Shown here piece after piece: positions 30,621-43,573 of a DNA stretch of 44,757 bases. Position 1 is the first letter of the stretch. Each line of letters starts with the position of its first letter. Under the pieces are notes generated by a model. The model made no database searches and was not told the origin of the DNA. It saw only the letters and a list, made by a program, of their open reading frames with translations. The position numbers and the translations under genes are program-made. The DNA is from Chara braunii (lineage: Eukaryota; Streptophyta; Charophyceae; Charales; Characeae): positions 246,563 to 291,319 of the forward strand of contig BFEA01000380.1 in the NCBI GenBank assembly GCA_003427395.1. The letters run 5' to 3'.

Positions 30621-30958
30621 GCCTTTGGTTGACCCAGTCAAAGACAAGCAATACAGCCTTCCTCTCATCCTTCCCTCAAATGCAATCCCACAATCTGCTT
30701 TTAGTTAGACAATAAAACTGAAACTGGTATTACACATGCATTCCTTTACTTAACTCTGAATTGTCGTGAAAGTCAAATCAAAAGTCAAAGTAGGGATGCA
30801 CACAGTATACTCTGTCAAACATAGCCGAAATTACACATAGGGGTTATAACTAGGTTTATAGAGGGAAAACAATGGTTACCTTTCGGTTCCCTGCCTCTAA
30901 AACTCCTCCTGAGTTCCGACAGAGCTCCCACAACCGGTGGGCAGACTCCCCACAACAG

Positions 30959-31350
<392 letters not shown>

Positions 31351-31849
31351 ATGTTCCACAGAGTCTTGCTACGGTCCTACGGGTTGCAATCCCGTTTGCT
31401 GCCTTCCTCTTAAAACTAGGATTAGACTTTCAGGAGAGAGTTTTTCAGACTCTCGAGATACAGGAGAGGGACAACTCAACTTTCAGGAGAGAGTTTTTTT
31501 ATCTTCCATCGCTTGAGGGCCCCGCAATGATGGCTAAACAACATCAGCTTGGTCAAGACTGAAGTCAAACTGTCGAGGTCAACCTTTTGACGACCTCCTT
31601 GTTTCACAACGATAACCCCCTTCATAAGTTTGACTGCCCTTTTGAGTCTCAACGACTCCCCTTAGAACAATCGTCGCTACACTGCACCCTAAAGATGAGG
31701 AAGAATTTCCCAACTTGTCCGTCCTTGCAAATAGTACAGTGCCACGCAGCAGCCACTCAAAAATAGACCGGAGGAGGGGACAAGTCAGCTATACATAGTT
31801 TGCCGCACTTACACAATATTTACAGCCAGAGTTATGTTACTTTATTCCG

Positions 31850-32700
31850 TAGGCGGGTAAGTTTGCAGTCTCGCCTCCTACACTTCAGCCGATAGAGTGG
31901 ACAACGAGTCAGCCAACGAGTATGTTCCCAAGTCGCAGCAGTCGTGATTCTTTGGTTTGCAGGTAAAGTTCTCCTCCGAATGCCACTTTCAACTGAAAAG
32001 AGCGCTTACACCATACAACTTGGCACTGTTCTCGCGTCCGCCTTCTCAGTTGGCCATAGGAAGCGTTTTGGTTGTTCCCCTGACCCTAGGTGACAACGGA
32101 CTCACGCACACAACTCAACTTGAGTTGAACGCTTCACAGCTTATGGAAAGTCGCACGTACGCATCTGCTGGCAGCTTTGCAGCCTGGCATACAACCCGAC
32201 ATCCTGTTCGTCTCGCATCGCCAACCCACAAGGTGAGTCCTCAGGTCATGTTGTTCGCCTGTCGCTCCCTCGCTTGGTAGTATTAAGCAACGCCCTGGCC
32301 TCATAGGTAAATCTGCAGTCGGCGGCCTCCCTCCCACTACTTCCTTTGCTCGTCAAGACGAGCAGTGCCTTCGCCCGCGGGTAAGTCTTCAACGGGCTCA
32401 GCAGAGTCTAGGCCACCAGGTAGGCCCCCAATGCAGCGGCCGAACTCAGGCTGGTCTCAGCGACAAGATGAGCAACTCACTGACTGACTGGTACTTGTTT
32501 GCCCTTGCCTAACTTCCTCGCTGCTCTAATCGACGAAAGGGCAATTGTCTCCACTAGTAGGTAAACTTCCAACTCTGCAGCCTGTTCCCTTGTTTTGGCT
32601 AATGGTAAGTACCCTACTCTAATCGATGGATCGCACTAGTCGATGGACGAGTCTCCAACCCGTGGCTCGCCTCATGCTACTTCCATCGGTAGATCGAGCA
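31850..32700 (+). repeat. Degenerate repeats with GGTAAGT-like sites
   Basis: GGTAAGT, GGTAAAG, GGTGAGT, GGTAAAT, GGTAAGT, GGTAGGC and GGTAAAC recur at about 31855, 31961, 32230, 32308, 32383, 32420 and 32560. They are often followed by TCTGCAG or CTTCCAACTC and a CC-rich stretch. The sites look like 5' splice sites but also like a shared unit of a worn tandem repeat. There is no coding continuity between them. Confidence 0.4.
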
Positions 32701-34490
32701 GGGCAAACAATCGCTCCCCCCAAGTATAGAAGTGTAAATTGACTCTCGACCTTCCGTGCAAAGGCACAACAACAGGCTACTTAGCCTACTCCTATAAACG
32801 AACCAAAATGAGACGTACCTTTCGCTAAAAAGCGAAACTATTCATTCGTTTTATCTCGGAGTTATTCATCCTTCCCACGCACGACTCGAAATTTGAGTAC
32901 TACTTAAACTGCCGATTAAATCTAAATTTTTACTTCATCGTTGGATTCGCCGCTTCCCAAAATCCCAAGTGCACCTCCTTCTTCTCTCGAATTCGACTGG
33001 AGATGAGCGAGTAAAAAAATTTTTTTTTGTTTTTTTTGCGCCGACACCTCCTTGTGACACTCTCATGTATCACATTTCTCTACTAACTTCCAACCCATTA
33101 ACTTATCACATGACTAACACTAGATCTAGATTCGTCCACCCCGAAAAGCAGCTTGATCGATCAACAATCGGTCAAAAATCGATCGATTTATTCAACTTTA
33201 TATTTGAGCGCCCTTTCGTCACCGCCATCTCCAATACCGCCATACCTCCATGCTACGTCTCCTCTCTCTCTTTCCTTCTTCCCCAATCTTCTTCCAACTC
33301 TTACTTCGCCATCTGACTCGCTCGTGGTAAGGATCCCGAAATCGGTCCTTCACTTTCCCGTTTCCAACCAGAACAAGGCAATCACGAACCTTCCTCTTCA
33401 CAAAAATGCTCCACCCTTCGCGCAACCTTTTGACTCTATAGTGCTTAACTCACTATTCCAGCGCTAAATCTAACACCGCCAATCGCCTCGCAGCTAAAAA
33501 AATAATTGAAAATGCGCCTCTACCCGCTTGGTTTCGCCAAGGATCGAGCGAGATAAGCTTCTTCCAACCCGTGACACCCAGTTTTGCTCACCTTTGTCCC
33601 TCTTCTTCCTCGTTTCACCCGAGTTTACGTTGGCGTCAACTTTCGTAGCGCAGCAGGTGGAGTCTCGACAACTCCGACTTCCTGAAAAAAGTCTACCGGA
33701 CAGTCTGTTAATTCTTTCTACCCTTATACCCAGGTTTGACGAGCAACCGGTACTACAGCGAGTCGGTGTCACTTCTTGCACGTCAACCCGGACACCAAAA
33801 CAAGGTGTAGGCATAACCAACAAGCGTCCGGTTGTCGAAGCCCACTGAGGAGTGCGGCCTACGCTTCGGCTGCCTTTGACTCCTCAAAGAATAGGAGGGT
33901 GTTGTCCTACTGCGAAGCTTGAAAACGTGAGTCAGGCGAAGCGAGTCTCGGTGCAGATCTTGGTAGTAGTAACAAATGTTCAATTGAGAGCTTCAAGGTT
34001 CGAAACGGGGGAGTTTCTATGGGATTACAACCCTCTCACACCACCATTGTGGCCTGCTCACAGTGACTCCTGACAAATAGTCCACTGTCATTTAGATCTT
34101 CGTGGCAATGCTCACTCCCAATTCTCTCTTAGCAGGTATTTGACTGCGGCCACGTAGCCACAGAGGCACACGCCACTTGCCAATTCCCTTCCGAGGGCTA
34201 AGAACCCGCTGATTTGCATGCGTTTTGACCACCGTCGGTCCCAATGTCGCGCTCAACAAACAGGATAACGTACGAAAATATCCACAATAATAATACTTAA
34301 ATAAATAAAGGTAAAAATATTTTGTGACCGTAAATATTCATGGCAACCTCACGGCGAAGGGACAAAGGAAAAGGCAACTACCTATACAGCCTTGGCCCCG
34401 CCACGCAACCTTGTGGACTACAAACCCATGGGGATAGCCTCGTCGGGCCCCCAACCCGTTGGTTCCTTCGTGCCGCTCTGATGCCCCTGT
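32701..34490. other. Y copy 2 right segment, no gene
   Basis: Pyrimidine-rich blocks match 20690-21130 of Y copy 1 in style and order (for example ACCGCCATCTCC, GTAAGGATCCCG). The frames of about 100 codons seen here have no recognisable motif. The U6 gene found in copy 1 is absent. Confidence 0.4.
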
Positions 34491-34496
34491 GTCGCC

Positions 34497-34570
34497 GTCA
34501 CTAAGTCTCGGTCCCCGGACCTCTCGGATAAAGGTCCAACATCGTAACCAATAGCGCTCTGCCCAAGGCT
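34497..34570 (-). other. tRNA-like segment in Y copy 2
   Basis: The minus strand reads AGAGCGCTATTGGTTACGAT (A-box-like), then GGACCTTTATCCGAGAGGTCC, a strong hairpin at the anticodon-arm position, then GGGGACCGAGAC at the B-box position with one mismatch. The arm is better paired than in copy 1. It is probably tRNA-derived. Confidence 0.4.
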
Positions 34571-34599
34571 GAGCCTAACATTAACAGACACCTATATAA
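34548..34599 (+). promoter_or_regulatory. CCAAT and TATATAA boxes, Y copy 2
   Basis: CCAAT 34548-34552 and TATATAA 34593-34599, with the same 45-base spacing as in copy 1. Confidence 0.45.
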
Positions 34600-34949
34600 G
34601 GGATATCACGTGACGCACAGGTCTACTAAAGCGCCTCAAACCCCCACAGTGGTCAATTTCGTCCTCCTCTCATACGCACAAGTCACGGGGAGGCACATTA
34701 GTCAAAGAAACATAATCTCTTTTACTCCTAGTTAAATCAGAAAAAAATAAAACTTTGGTCTGCGATCGCGCCGACTCTTCAATCATCAACAATAAGAAAG
34801 ATCACGTGCGCCTCAAATCCACGCGCCCACACACTCTCTAACTCTAGTCAACCATCCTTCCAACGTAAACCATAGACGCAACGACGCCTCGCGCATGTCT
34901 GAATTTAAGACCAAACTTATCTTATATCACTTGCAAAAAAACGGGGCGG

Positions 34950-34974
34950 ATACCCTTATAACTTGTAAGGGTAT
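34950..34974. repeat. Terminal hairpin of Y copy 2
   Basis: ATACCCTTA pairs with TAAGGGTAT around a 7-base loop (TAACTTG). The loop and the CCCT/AGGG pairing resemble the array core of copy 1. Homology to copy 1 ends shortly after it. Confidence 0.65.
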
Positions 34975-34990
34975 TCACACTGACACCGTG

Positions 34991-35529
34991 ATTCGATTTA
35001 ATGAACAAATTAAATCGATCCAATCGATCGATTGATTGATTGATTCAACAGAAAAATTCCCATGAGAAATGAAAGTTGAAAAAACATTCCATAAAAAAAT
35101 AAATCCTTCATATTTATAAATTATCATTCCAATGTTTGTCCAATTCTAAAATTTTCAGTTTTATTTGATAAGTTCTTATCTAAATATGAGTTTTCTCTTC
35201 CAACTACATCTATTCGTTCAAGATGGAATGAAAGTCTGGACGAGTTTATGAATTTTTTTCATTAAATTTTTATTCTACTGCAGCAAATATTTTCCAATTT
35301 AGATTGGATTAACCTATTTATGACCGAAAATCGTTACTTAGAATGACAGCCCAATTAAAATATTTCATGAACTCATCTAGTATTTCATTCTTTCTCTAGC
35401 ATACAGCTCAAATAAGACGGGATACCCCATTTTTGGAAGGAAAGTTTTAAAGTAAGACGGAAAATTTTAAAATTGGAATGATATTTTTTAAGATGGAATG
35501 AAATTTAAAATTTAGAATGTAATTTTACT
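34991..35529. other. AT-rich unassigned segment
   Basis: Starts with a short (GATT)n and continues with AT-rich sequence holding repeated AGATGGAATGAAA / GGAATGATA words. No frame of note. Confidence 0.5.
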
Positions 35530-35893
35530 CTAGGTTGTTGGATCGGACGTCCGGGACCCCCCTGACCGTCCGGGATGTCCGACCGGACGTCTGGTCGGAC
35601 GTCCAGACAGGGTATGTCCGACCTAGCGCAAAAAAAAAAAAAAAAAAAAAATACAATGTTCTTAGAAAAATCTGAAAATTATATATGTTATGTAACATAA
35701 CAGTACAAGCACATTTGGCCTTGGAGTCATGTTCAAATTCGCATCCAATCATGAGTTAAAAATAAAAAACCAAACTTTTTTTATTTTATTTTTTTTCGAA
35801 AAAAACAATTTGTTTTTCCGGACGACGGGGGTACCGGACGTATGGGGAGACGTACGGGGGAGACGACCGGCCCCCGGAACATTGGTAACCTAG
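35530..35893. mobile_element. MITE with GGACGTCCGG arms, CTAGGTT ends, 8-bp TSD
   Basis: Perfect 8-bp direct repeats ATTTTACT (35522-35529, 35894-35901) flank ends CTAGGTT and AACCTAG, perfect 7-bp inverted termini. The left arm is made of GGACGTCCGGGA and GTCCGACCGGACGT words. The right arm has CCGGACGTATGG and GACGACCGGCCCCCGG. The core AGAAAAATCTGAAAATTATA then TATGTTATG and the TTTGGCCTTGGAGTCATGTT block follow the A-run. 364 bp, no coding. TSD size and ends point to hAT-type mobilisation. Confidence 0.82.
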
Positions 35894-35937
35894 ATTTTAC
35901 TATAGAATAATTATTAAATTCTGGATTTTTTTTCTGT

Positions 35938-37072
35938 GATTGATTGATTGATTTTAAAAAAAAAATTGAAATAAAAAACAGACGACCGCCGTCTTCTACG
36001 GCCGCACCACCCTCCTCGGCCTCCTCTTCCTCTTCCTCCTCCTCTTCCTCATCTTCTTCCCCCTTCTCATCCTCCTCCTCCTCAACTAAAATGCGATCTT
36101 TGCCTCCTCCTCCTCTCCATGCTCCTCCTCTGCCTCCCTCTTCTACTACTTCGTTGTCGCATTTTTCTCCTCGTCTTCTACGACTTTGCCACCCTCCCAC
36201 TCCCCGTCCTCGTCGTCGTCCTCCTCCTCCGCCCTCCTCTACTACTTTGCCCTCGCCTTTTCTTCCTCGTCTTCTATGACTTTGCCACCCTCCTCCTCCT
36301 CCTCCTCCTTCTCCTCCTCTGTGCCTCGAGCAAACGTTGAATGGAAAAAAAAGGAAACTTCTCCTTTCCTTTCCTGCTTTGGTGCGAAGTGCGATGGAGG
36401 AGGAGGATGCGGAGGAGCTCCTCCTCCTCCTCCTCCTCCTCCTCTGTGCCTCGAGCAAACTTGAACGTTGAATGGAAAAAAAAGGAGATTTCGCCTTTCC
36501 TTTTCTGCTTTGGTGTGAAGTGTGATGGAGGAGCAGGATGCGGAGGAGCTCCTCCGCTCCTCTGTGCCTCGAGCAAACGTTTAATGGAAAAAAAAGGAGA
36601 CTTCTTCTTTCCTTTTCTGCTTTGGTGCGAGGTGCGATGAAGGAGGAGGATGCGGAGGAGGAGGAAGAAGATGATGATGATGATGATGATGATGATGAGG
36701 AGGAGGAGGAGGAGGAGGAGGAGGACGGAGGAGGAGGAGGAGGAAAAGGAGAAGGAGGAAAAAGAGGAGGAGGAGGAGGAGAAGGAGGAGGAGAAGGAGG
36801 AGGAGGAGGAGGAGGAAGAGGAGAAGTAGAAAAAGAGGAGGGGGAGAAGAAGAGAAGAAGAGGAAAACGGCAAAGAGGAGGAAAAAAACGAAGAACTTAG
36901 AGGAAAACAACAAAGAACAGGAGGAGGAGGAGGAGGAGGAGGAGGAGAAGGAGGAGGAGGAGGAGGAGGAAGAGGAGAAGTAGAAAAAGAGGAGGGGGAG
37001 AAGAAGAGAAGGCTGGGAGGAGGAGAAGAGCAGGGGAAAGAGGGAGGGGGGGAAGAGGAGAAGGAGAGGAGG
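35938..37072. repeat. Purine/pyrimidine GGA-TCC tract with 120-bp units
   Basis: 35990-36310 is TCC/CTC-rich and 36650-37072 is GGA-rich. Between them a unit of about 120 bases starting CCTCGAGCAAACGTT(G/T)AATGG, followed by AAAAAAAAGGA and CTTTCCTTTTCTGCTTTGG, occurs three times (about 36327, 36449, 36567). All long frames here are products of the triplet repeat. Confidence 0.8.
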
Positions 37073-37100
37073 CTGTCTCTTATACACATCTAGATGTGTA
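37073..37100. other. Nextera mate-pair junction adapter (vector contamination)
   Basis: CTGTCTCTTATACACATCT (37073-37091) is the reverse complement of the 19-base Tn5 mosaic end, and it is followed at once by AGATGTGTA (37092-37100), the start of the forward mosaic end. This is the circularisation junction of a Nextera mate-pair library, truncated. The frames starting MCIRDS and MYKRQ on the minus strand are well-known translations of this adapter. Confidence 0.96.
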
Positions 37101-40100
37101 CAATTGGACTGCCCTAACTTAAGGGTATGCCCAACACCACATCGACTCTAGTCATAAAACATATGACCAGACCGCCCTAACTTAAGGGTACGTCCGACTT
37201 CTGCTTAACTGACGTAAAGCATAAACTAGACTGCCCTAACTTAAGGGTATGCATAGTCAGCTCTAGACAAAGTTACGTAGGGCATAGGATTAGGCTGCCC
37301 CAACTTAGAGGTGTGTCTAACCTGCCTAAAACAAGTACGAACGATGAATGGTCAGACCGCCCTAACTTAAGGGTACGTCCAACCTACATAACACCAATGA
37401 CAAGAGCATATCGCTAGGCCGCCCTAACTTAAGGGTACGCCTAACTAGCTTAAACAGTCTTAGGTACATAAGACAATATGACCAGACCGCCCTGACTTAA
37501 GGGTACGTCTGATCTGCCTAAACAATCACAAACGACGTATGACTAAGCCGCCCTAACTTAAGGGTACTCTTAGTCTCAGCAACGACAGTATAAGAGAACA
37601 ACCATTGATATACTTGCAGAAACTTTATATTTTTTTCTCTTATTAAGCAGATGATCAGACCTACCCAACTTAGGGAGACATCCAATCCTGCCGTGTGTTC
37701 AGAAGGGAAAATAAAAGAAGATTTATACTAACTTTTTGCTCCTTCATATTATCACGAGCATAAGACTGAACCGCCCTAACTTAAGGGTACGCTCAGCTTG
37801 CCCGGGTTACCTTCATTATATTCTTCACTTGTCTCTCTTCTCATTTTGTTCTACCTGACTTACTGACTGGCTTTCCCAACATAGGGTGCCCGGCCTGTCA
37901 GTTGATATAGATTCATATAATATATATCAAAATTATATATTTTGGTTAACCTTTTTGTTCATGGCTTATGACTGAGCGGCCCTAACTTAAGGGTACGCTC
38001 AACCTCATGCATTTGTCCCCCTCAGAAGACAACACACACAAAACTGGGTCTACGCAACTTAAAATATCCCCAGCCCTGTTTTCAGCAAAAAAAACATCAG
38101 GATTATGAGTCCTCCCAACTTAGGGTGTCCATCCTCCTGTTCAGAAACCCCAGAAAGAAACAACGACTGGTCCGTCCAACTTAGGACAGGCCCAGTCCTC
38201 AAAGATAATACAGTCAGCGCAGCAAACATAAATAAAACATAGCACTGAGCCACATCAACTTAGAGGAGTTCAACCTTGGGTTGACCCGGTCAAAACACAT
38301 GCAAAACATCTTTCTTCCACCTTCCCCCCAATTTCTTTTGTATGAATTCACTCAAAGTTTCATCTGAACTCTCATATATATTTGTTTATTTAGCCTTTCA
38401 CAAAACATGTCCTGACATACATAGCAAAACAAAAAGTAATATCCTTCCATAGTTATGTTCAGATACCCAAGGGATAACAGCTAGGGGAAGGGATCACACG
38501 AGTAAGACGAAATTATACCTGAAGTTCCATGCCTCCAGAACCCCGCCTGGGTTCCGACAGAGTTCCCGCAATCGGTGGGGCGAACCTCCCACCGAGGCCT
38601 TGGTGCGGACTACGGGTTTCAATCTCGCCTGCCGCCTTCCTCTCGGAACCCAAGGACTAGACTGAGAGTAAGAAAGGCAGCGAAAAAAACATTAAGACTC
38701 TCAGATACTGGAGAGGTGCGCTCAGACTCACGGGAGAGGGCCTTGTAATCTTCGGCTCTTGAGGGCCCCGCAATGGTAGCCAATAACGCAGGGAAACCAA
38801 TCCAACCCAGCAAGAACTTTGAACAGCAGCTCCTTGACAACCCTCGACGTCACAGCAGTAACCTCTTGTAGAGGTCCCAATCACTCTCTTCTCTCACAAC
38901 CTCCTTTCTGAGGCCAACGTCATTGCGACGCACAGTCCTACTACAGTAATATCAACGTACTGTAGTCCGACAGTTTACCGTAGCAATTAGCTGCAACCGC
39001 AGATCCTAACAACAACTCACCCTTAGCTACAATAGCAGCATTTCCACGATCCGGAGGAAAAACAACGTCCTCTCTGTATAGTTGCAGATCGCTGCCAACT
39101 CCTCACCGTAGCATCAACAGCCCCGGTTTCAGCAACAGCCTCAAGCCACTGTTCAGCAGCCGTCCAGGCCACAACGTCCACTGTTGCTGATAGGCAAGGA
39201 AAAAACACCACCTCTCAGAACTCACAACAACATGCAGCTAGTACACAACAAGTTGTACTACGAAACCCCACTGTGGAAACACATCAAGGCACGGTACGAC
39301 GATGACAACAGTAGGTTTTTTGCAGGACCGGATCACCCTTCAAGCCACACAGTCGTCTCGTCTTACCCCGAACCGAACTGCTGCTACGCAGCCTAGAAGG
39401 TTGTGTTCGAATAGTGCACACCTCTGTGCTCTATTCGAAACGTAGGTGAAGGGCAACGGTGCTCAACACAGTTCCGTGCGTACAGTACCCATATGCAACA
39501 ACAGGATACTATATCAACAGCATAACACGCCACTGCGTTATCCAATACGAACTCAGCAATACCCGATGCTTATACAATAAAAACAGTGTTCGGACTTAGC
39601 GAACAGCAATATGCATGGTGTAGTTTAATATTCTCAACAAACGGAACCAGGCGCAACAGAGGTGCAACCACGTGCACGGCGACATGCATAACTCCCCCAT
39701 ACGTCAACAGTAATACTAAGTGTCGTTACCTTAACCCAGCAGCACTCCTCTGGTCTAAGCAGGCAATAGCCCCTCCCCTATAGCCAACCGCACTGCCACC
39801 CGAACCCGCAACAGTTGTACCGTTGCAAGCTGTCACAGCAATCGAAAGTACATCAGAAGTGACCCCTGGAGTCACGGCAGTCAGTATCTGACTATATGAT
39901 AAGAACTTGCTGTTGCTAAGGCAGCCGCACCTTGAGTTCGCAGGCACTATCGGGAGACTGGCAATGGCACCACTTCCAAATGGCATATACTTGCTATTAT
40001 GATGTGGTCGAAGAACAGTCGTGACAAGGGCCGTAGCAGTCTAAAAACCAGCTTCAGCATCATGGCTTGAGTGACACAGCAGCTGGTTCGGAAGAGACAG

Positions 40101-40567
40101 CGATCTGTATGATGTGGTAGCCCAAATTAGTGGCACCACCGTCAACGCGACCCGGAGCAACAACAAGCTTACGAATCATCAGAAATGGTACCAACATATG
40201 CAGTCCGCTGTGAAGACGGTAAAGCCTAGCCGCAATAGTTTATCAAAGAGGAAATTAGTAGTGCCCGAAAGATGCGAAAGAAACAACTTTCTGCTGATAG
40301 AATCAGCGAAGGCCCTACTTAGTAGGTGTACGACAACAACCCTTCGACAGGCCTGAATTCTTGACGTCGAGCATAGCAACGGGCTTCCTTCCTCTGCCTG
40401 CTACTCGTACCTCACTTGTTTGTACCATACCGCCTGCATCACACTGTCTACCCTGGGGTAAGAATGAATCTTCTACTAGAAGTCAGGGCAAATACATGCC
40501 CGGTGAAAAGGCACCCTATCTCGACGTTCGGTTTACCTCACATCCCCAACTCACATCAACGAGTTAT

Positions 40568-40633
<66 letters not shown>

Positions 40634-41798
40634 GGATGAGCAATGTAGGAATGAGCCTTCCGCTAGAAAACAGCAAGGTGCTCGACCATTGGACGCCTTA
40701 CTCCTGCCAGGTAAGTATTTCGTTCTTTCTTTTTCAATCCTACTTCTCCCTTGCTATCCTTCCTTCTCTGTCTCGTCACCCCTCCGGTTGCTCCATTCGC
40801 CTATCTTTCCCTTGTTTCTCAACAATCACTGTGCCCTTCTTGTCACTCTACCGATTCCTTCTCACCATGGCCACGCAGCCTATACCATAGGTGTCACCTA
40901 ATCCGCTCATCCTACTTAAAATCCGACCCCGCCATCAACTTCGCCTTGCCTCGAAACCTCGGAATAACCTCTTACTTCGTTCGATTCTATAGAGAATCGA
41001 GCGAGGTATTGAAATCTTATCTCCTGCCATAGTCGCACTCCGCCACCTTTGCGCACTTTTGTTTCGATGCAGCAAGAAAACTAAGCTATAAACTTCACAT
41101 CTAACACTGCCATTGGATCCGCCTACCGTTAGAACCTCCAAAGAGCATCTTAGATCATTGAGAACGGTCAAGGAATGGCTGAGAAAAGTTCAACTTTCGA
41201 TTTCCCTCTCCCTCGTCACCATCTTCCTCGATCTCCCCCCTTCGATCGTATTTTCCCTTCTCTTTCACTTCTTGCTAACCTCCCCCTCAGATCTAACCAC
41301 AACTTCGGGATCGCCCATCCCGCATTCCCCTGCCTAACTTCTTCCCTTGTCTGAATCTGCCCATTGCAAGACGAAACGGCCATTTCTTACTTCTACCTCC
41401 CATACGCTTGCTTCATCCCATTTTTGTCATCTCCGGCTTTCTTCCCAATGCACCTAGCCGATCTTCCGGCCAGGTTCGTACGATCTTCAATGGCAAAGTA
41501 AGAACTGTCAAATATGAGAGGGGATAGGACCACCAGTGAGGTGATAACTACCATCACGACGAAAAGCTTTTCCAGGATGGTACTAGATCGGGGTCGCAAC
41601 GACGAATACGGGCCATAGCGCGACCTCCAACCTCCAACGGTACAATATGAGAACGGATCTATGCTAGGACACAGCCAACTGCCGCGCCAGGTAAGTCTCT
41701 TGACACCACCCCTTTGTTGTCGTCACCTCCTCTCACGTTCCCATAACGCAAATAGCAGCGGTTGGCCCGACAAAAAGGAGAACTCGTAGAAAAAAAAA

Positions 41799-41895
41799 GT
41801 GCCCGCTTACTTTGCTTTATGCGTGTCATCCTTGCGCAGGGGCCATGCTAATCTTCTCTGTTATCGTTCCAGTTTTAACGGATGTCCCGAAGGAC
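41799..41895 (-). ncRNA. U6: U6 snRNA, duplicated copy (artefactual)
   Basis: Base-for-base repeat of the gene at 21588-21684, with its T9 run at 41790-41798. It should not be counted as a second locus unless the duplication is confirmed. Confidence 0.85.
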
Positions 41896-43573
41896 TACTT
41901 CAGGCAGCGGTGTATCAATAGTTCATGGGTGTATCCACTGAACTAGGCTGTTGGGCTTCACGACCGGTCTTGGTACAGGCACCGGGCCGTGTCCCAAATA
42001 AATAAAAAACTAAAACAAAAAAAATTAAAAAATTAAAAAAATATTAATATTAGTAAAATTAAAAAAAAAAACTTAAAAAAAAAACGGATAGGACCATTGA
42101 CACTTGATCCTCGGTCCTGTCCCACGGGCCCGCGGTCGGAACCCCTCGCAAAAACCAAGGGGGACAGTCCCGTGGGATCCTCAACCCCTCGACTTTTTCC
42201 TCCGACGCACTCCACTACTCTGCTGCTCCGCTGCTGGGCTCAATCCCGGGATCTTTTGGCTGAAAGTCTAGTGCCATAACCAATAGGGCTGAGCCCAAGA
42301 CTAGTTGCAGCAAGCACAGTCCTCTATATAAAGAGTAACTGCCGCCTGCCTTGGCCTGCAGAAGTGCGCCAAGGCCTCCACTCCGCTTGGCTAATTATCT
42401 GAGCCTAGAGCCCGCACGCGCGTCCTTGTTACTTTAGGGCACAAGGCCTTACTCAGCTTGCCACGCACATTGCCCAGCCATGCTGCGGCCGCGGCCGAGG
42501 CTCTCATGTCCCGTTGTACTTTGTCACAGAGAACCCCCCCTGTGACTTGCCTCTTTCTCTGAACGGCCGCCCTTTTACCGTCTCCACCCCGGAAACTCTC
42601 GGCCCTCACTTCTAGTTCGGGCCACCCAGGCTCGGCTTCAGCGGCGGCTTCTACCGTTGATGGCGCACGGTCAACCTAGTGCCCGCGTAGCTCCACGTGG
42701 TGCTGCCTTGAAACGTCGGTCTCTAGTAGGTCAGACAACATCCTTCTCTAGTCACAACCTTACTTCGCCAACTTTACGCCGCCCGTAACTTTGCTCGTGC
42801 ATGCGAGGTCGCGACTTCATCCAAGATTCTAGCCCAGCACTTACTTGTTCTACCGGTGTCTCATAGTCTTTCTTGATCAATCGCTTGGTCCGGCTAACGC
42901 GTGCCCACAAAGTGCACGCTCACCCACTCTCTAATTAACAAAAATGGGACGCGCTTCTAGATATCCCCAAAAGCGTATTCCCTGTAAGCTGCAAAAATGT
43001 GCCCAAATACCCTTGTAAAGGTATTCGGGCCGACAGCGTCGTCCATGTTCTGCTCCCGTATATGCTTTGTTTGTGTTGGGCATGTTCTGAGGTAGCTTGC
43101 GGTCGTACACGTTTCTTTTTGCTGCTTTTTGTCTTTTGTGTGCCGTCGTAGCGTTTGGATATGGCGTTTTGCGATGCTGCTAGTTTGGTTTTCTAGGCAT
43201 TGGGGTTCTTCTGGGTCTTTGCTTGTCGTTTTTACGTCTTATTACTCGGGGGATCTCTTGTCGTATATGAACCGCCCGTGTTTTAGTCAGGTCGTCACAT
43301 CTGTGTTGTCTTGGTTTTGCTAGAGGGCTGTGGTGCTACGTTTTTTAGTTTTTTAGTTTTTTATTTTTGGCTCCCATAACTATACTTGTGTATATGAGGT
43401 ACTGTGTATTTATATCGTTGTGGTTAGTGGTGTTTGCTGACGGTTTGGTTATTGGTAGGTTTGTAGCAGTTGCGTTCATGGTATAGGATGGAGATTATAG
43501 CGTGCTTAAATTATTATTATTTATTATTTATTACTTAACTATGTATATTTATATATATATATATTTTACAATC

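Noticed and set aside
32969-33848. Overlapping frames of about 105-115 codons in Y copy 2
   Set aside because: Low-complexity Ser/Pro-rich frames on both strands with no counterpart kept in copy 1.
36274-37089. Long minus-strand frames starting MCIRDS and MYKRQ in the GGA tract
   Set aside because: They start in the Nextera adapter and run through triplet repeats, so they are artefacts.
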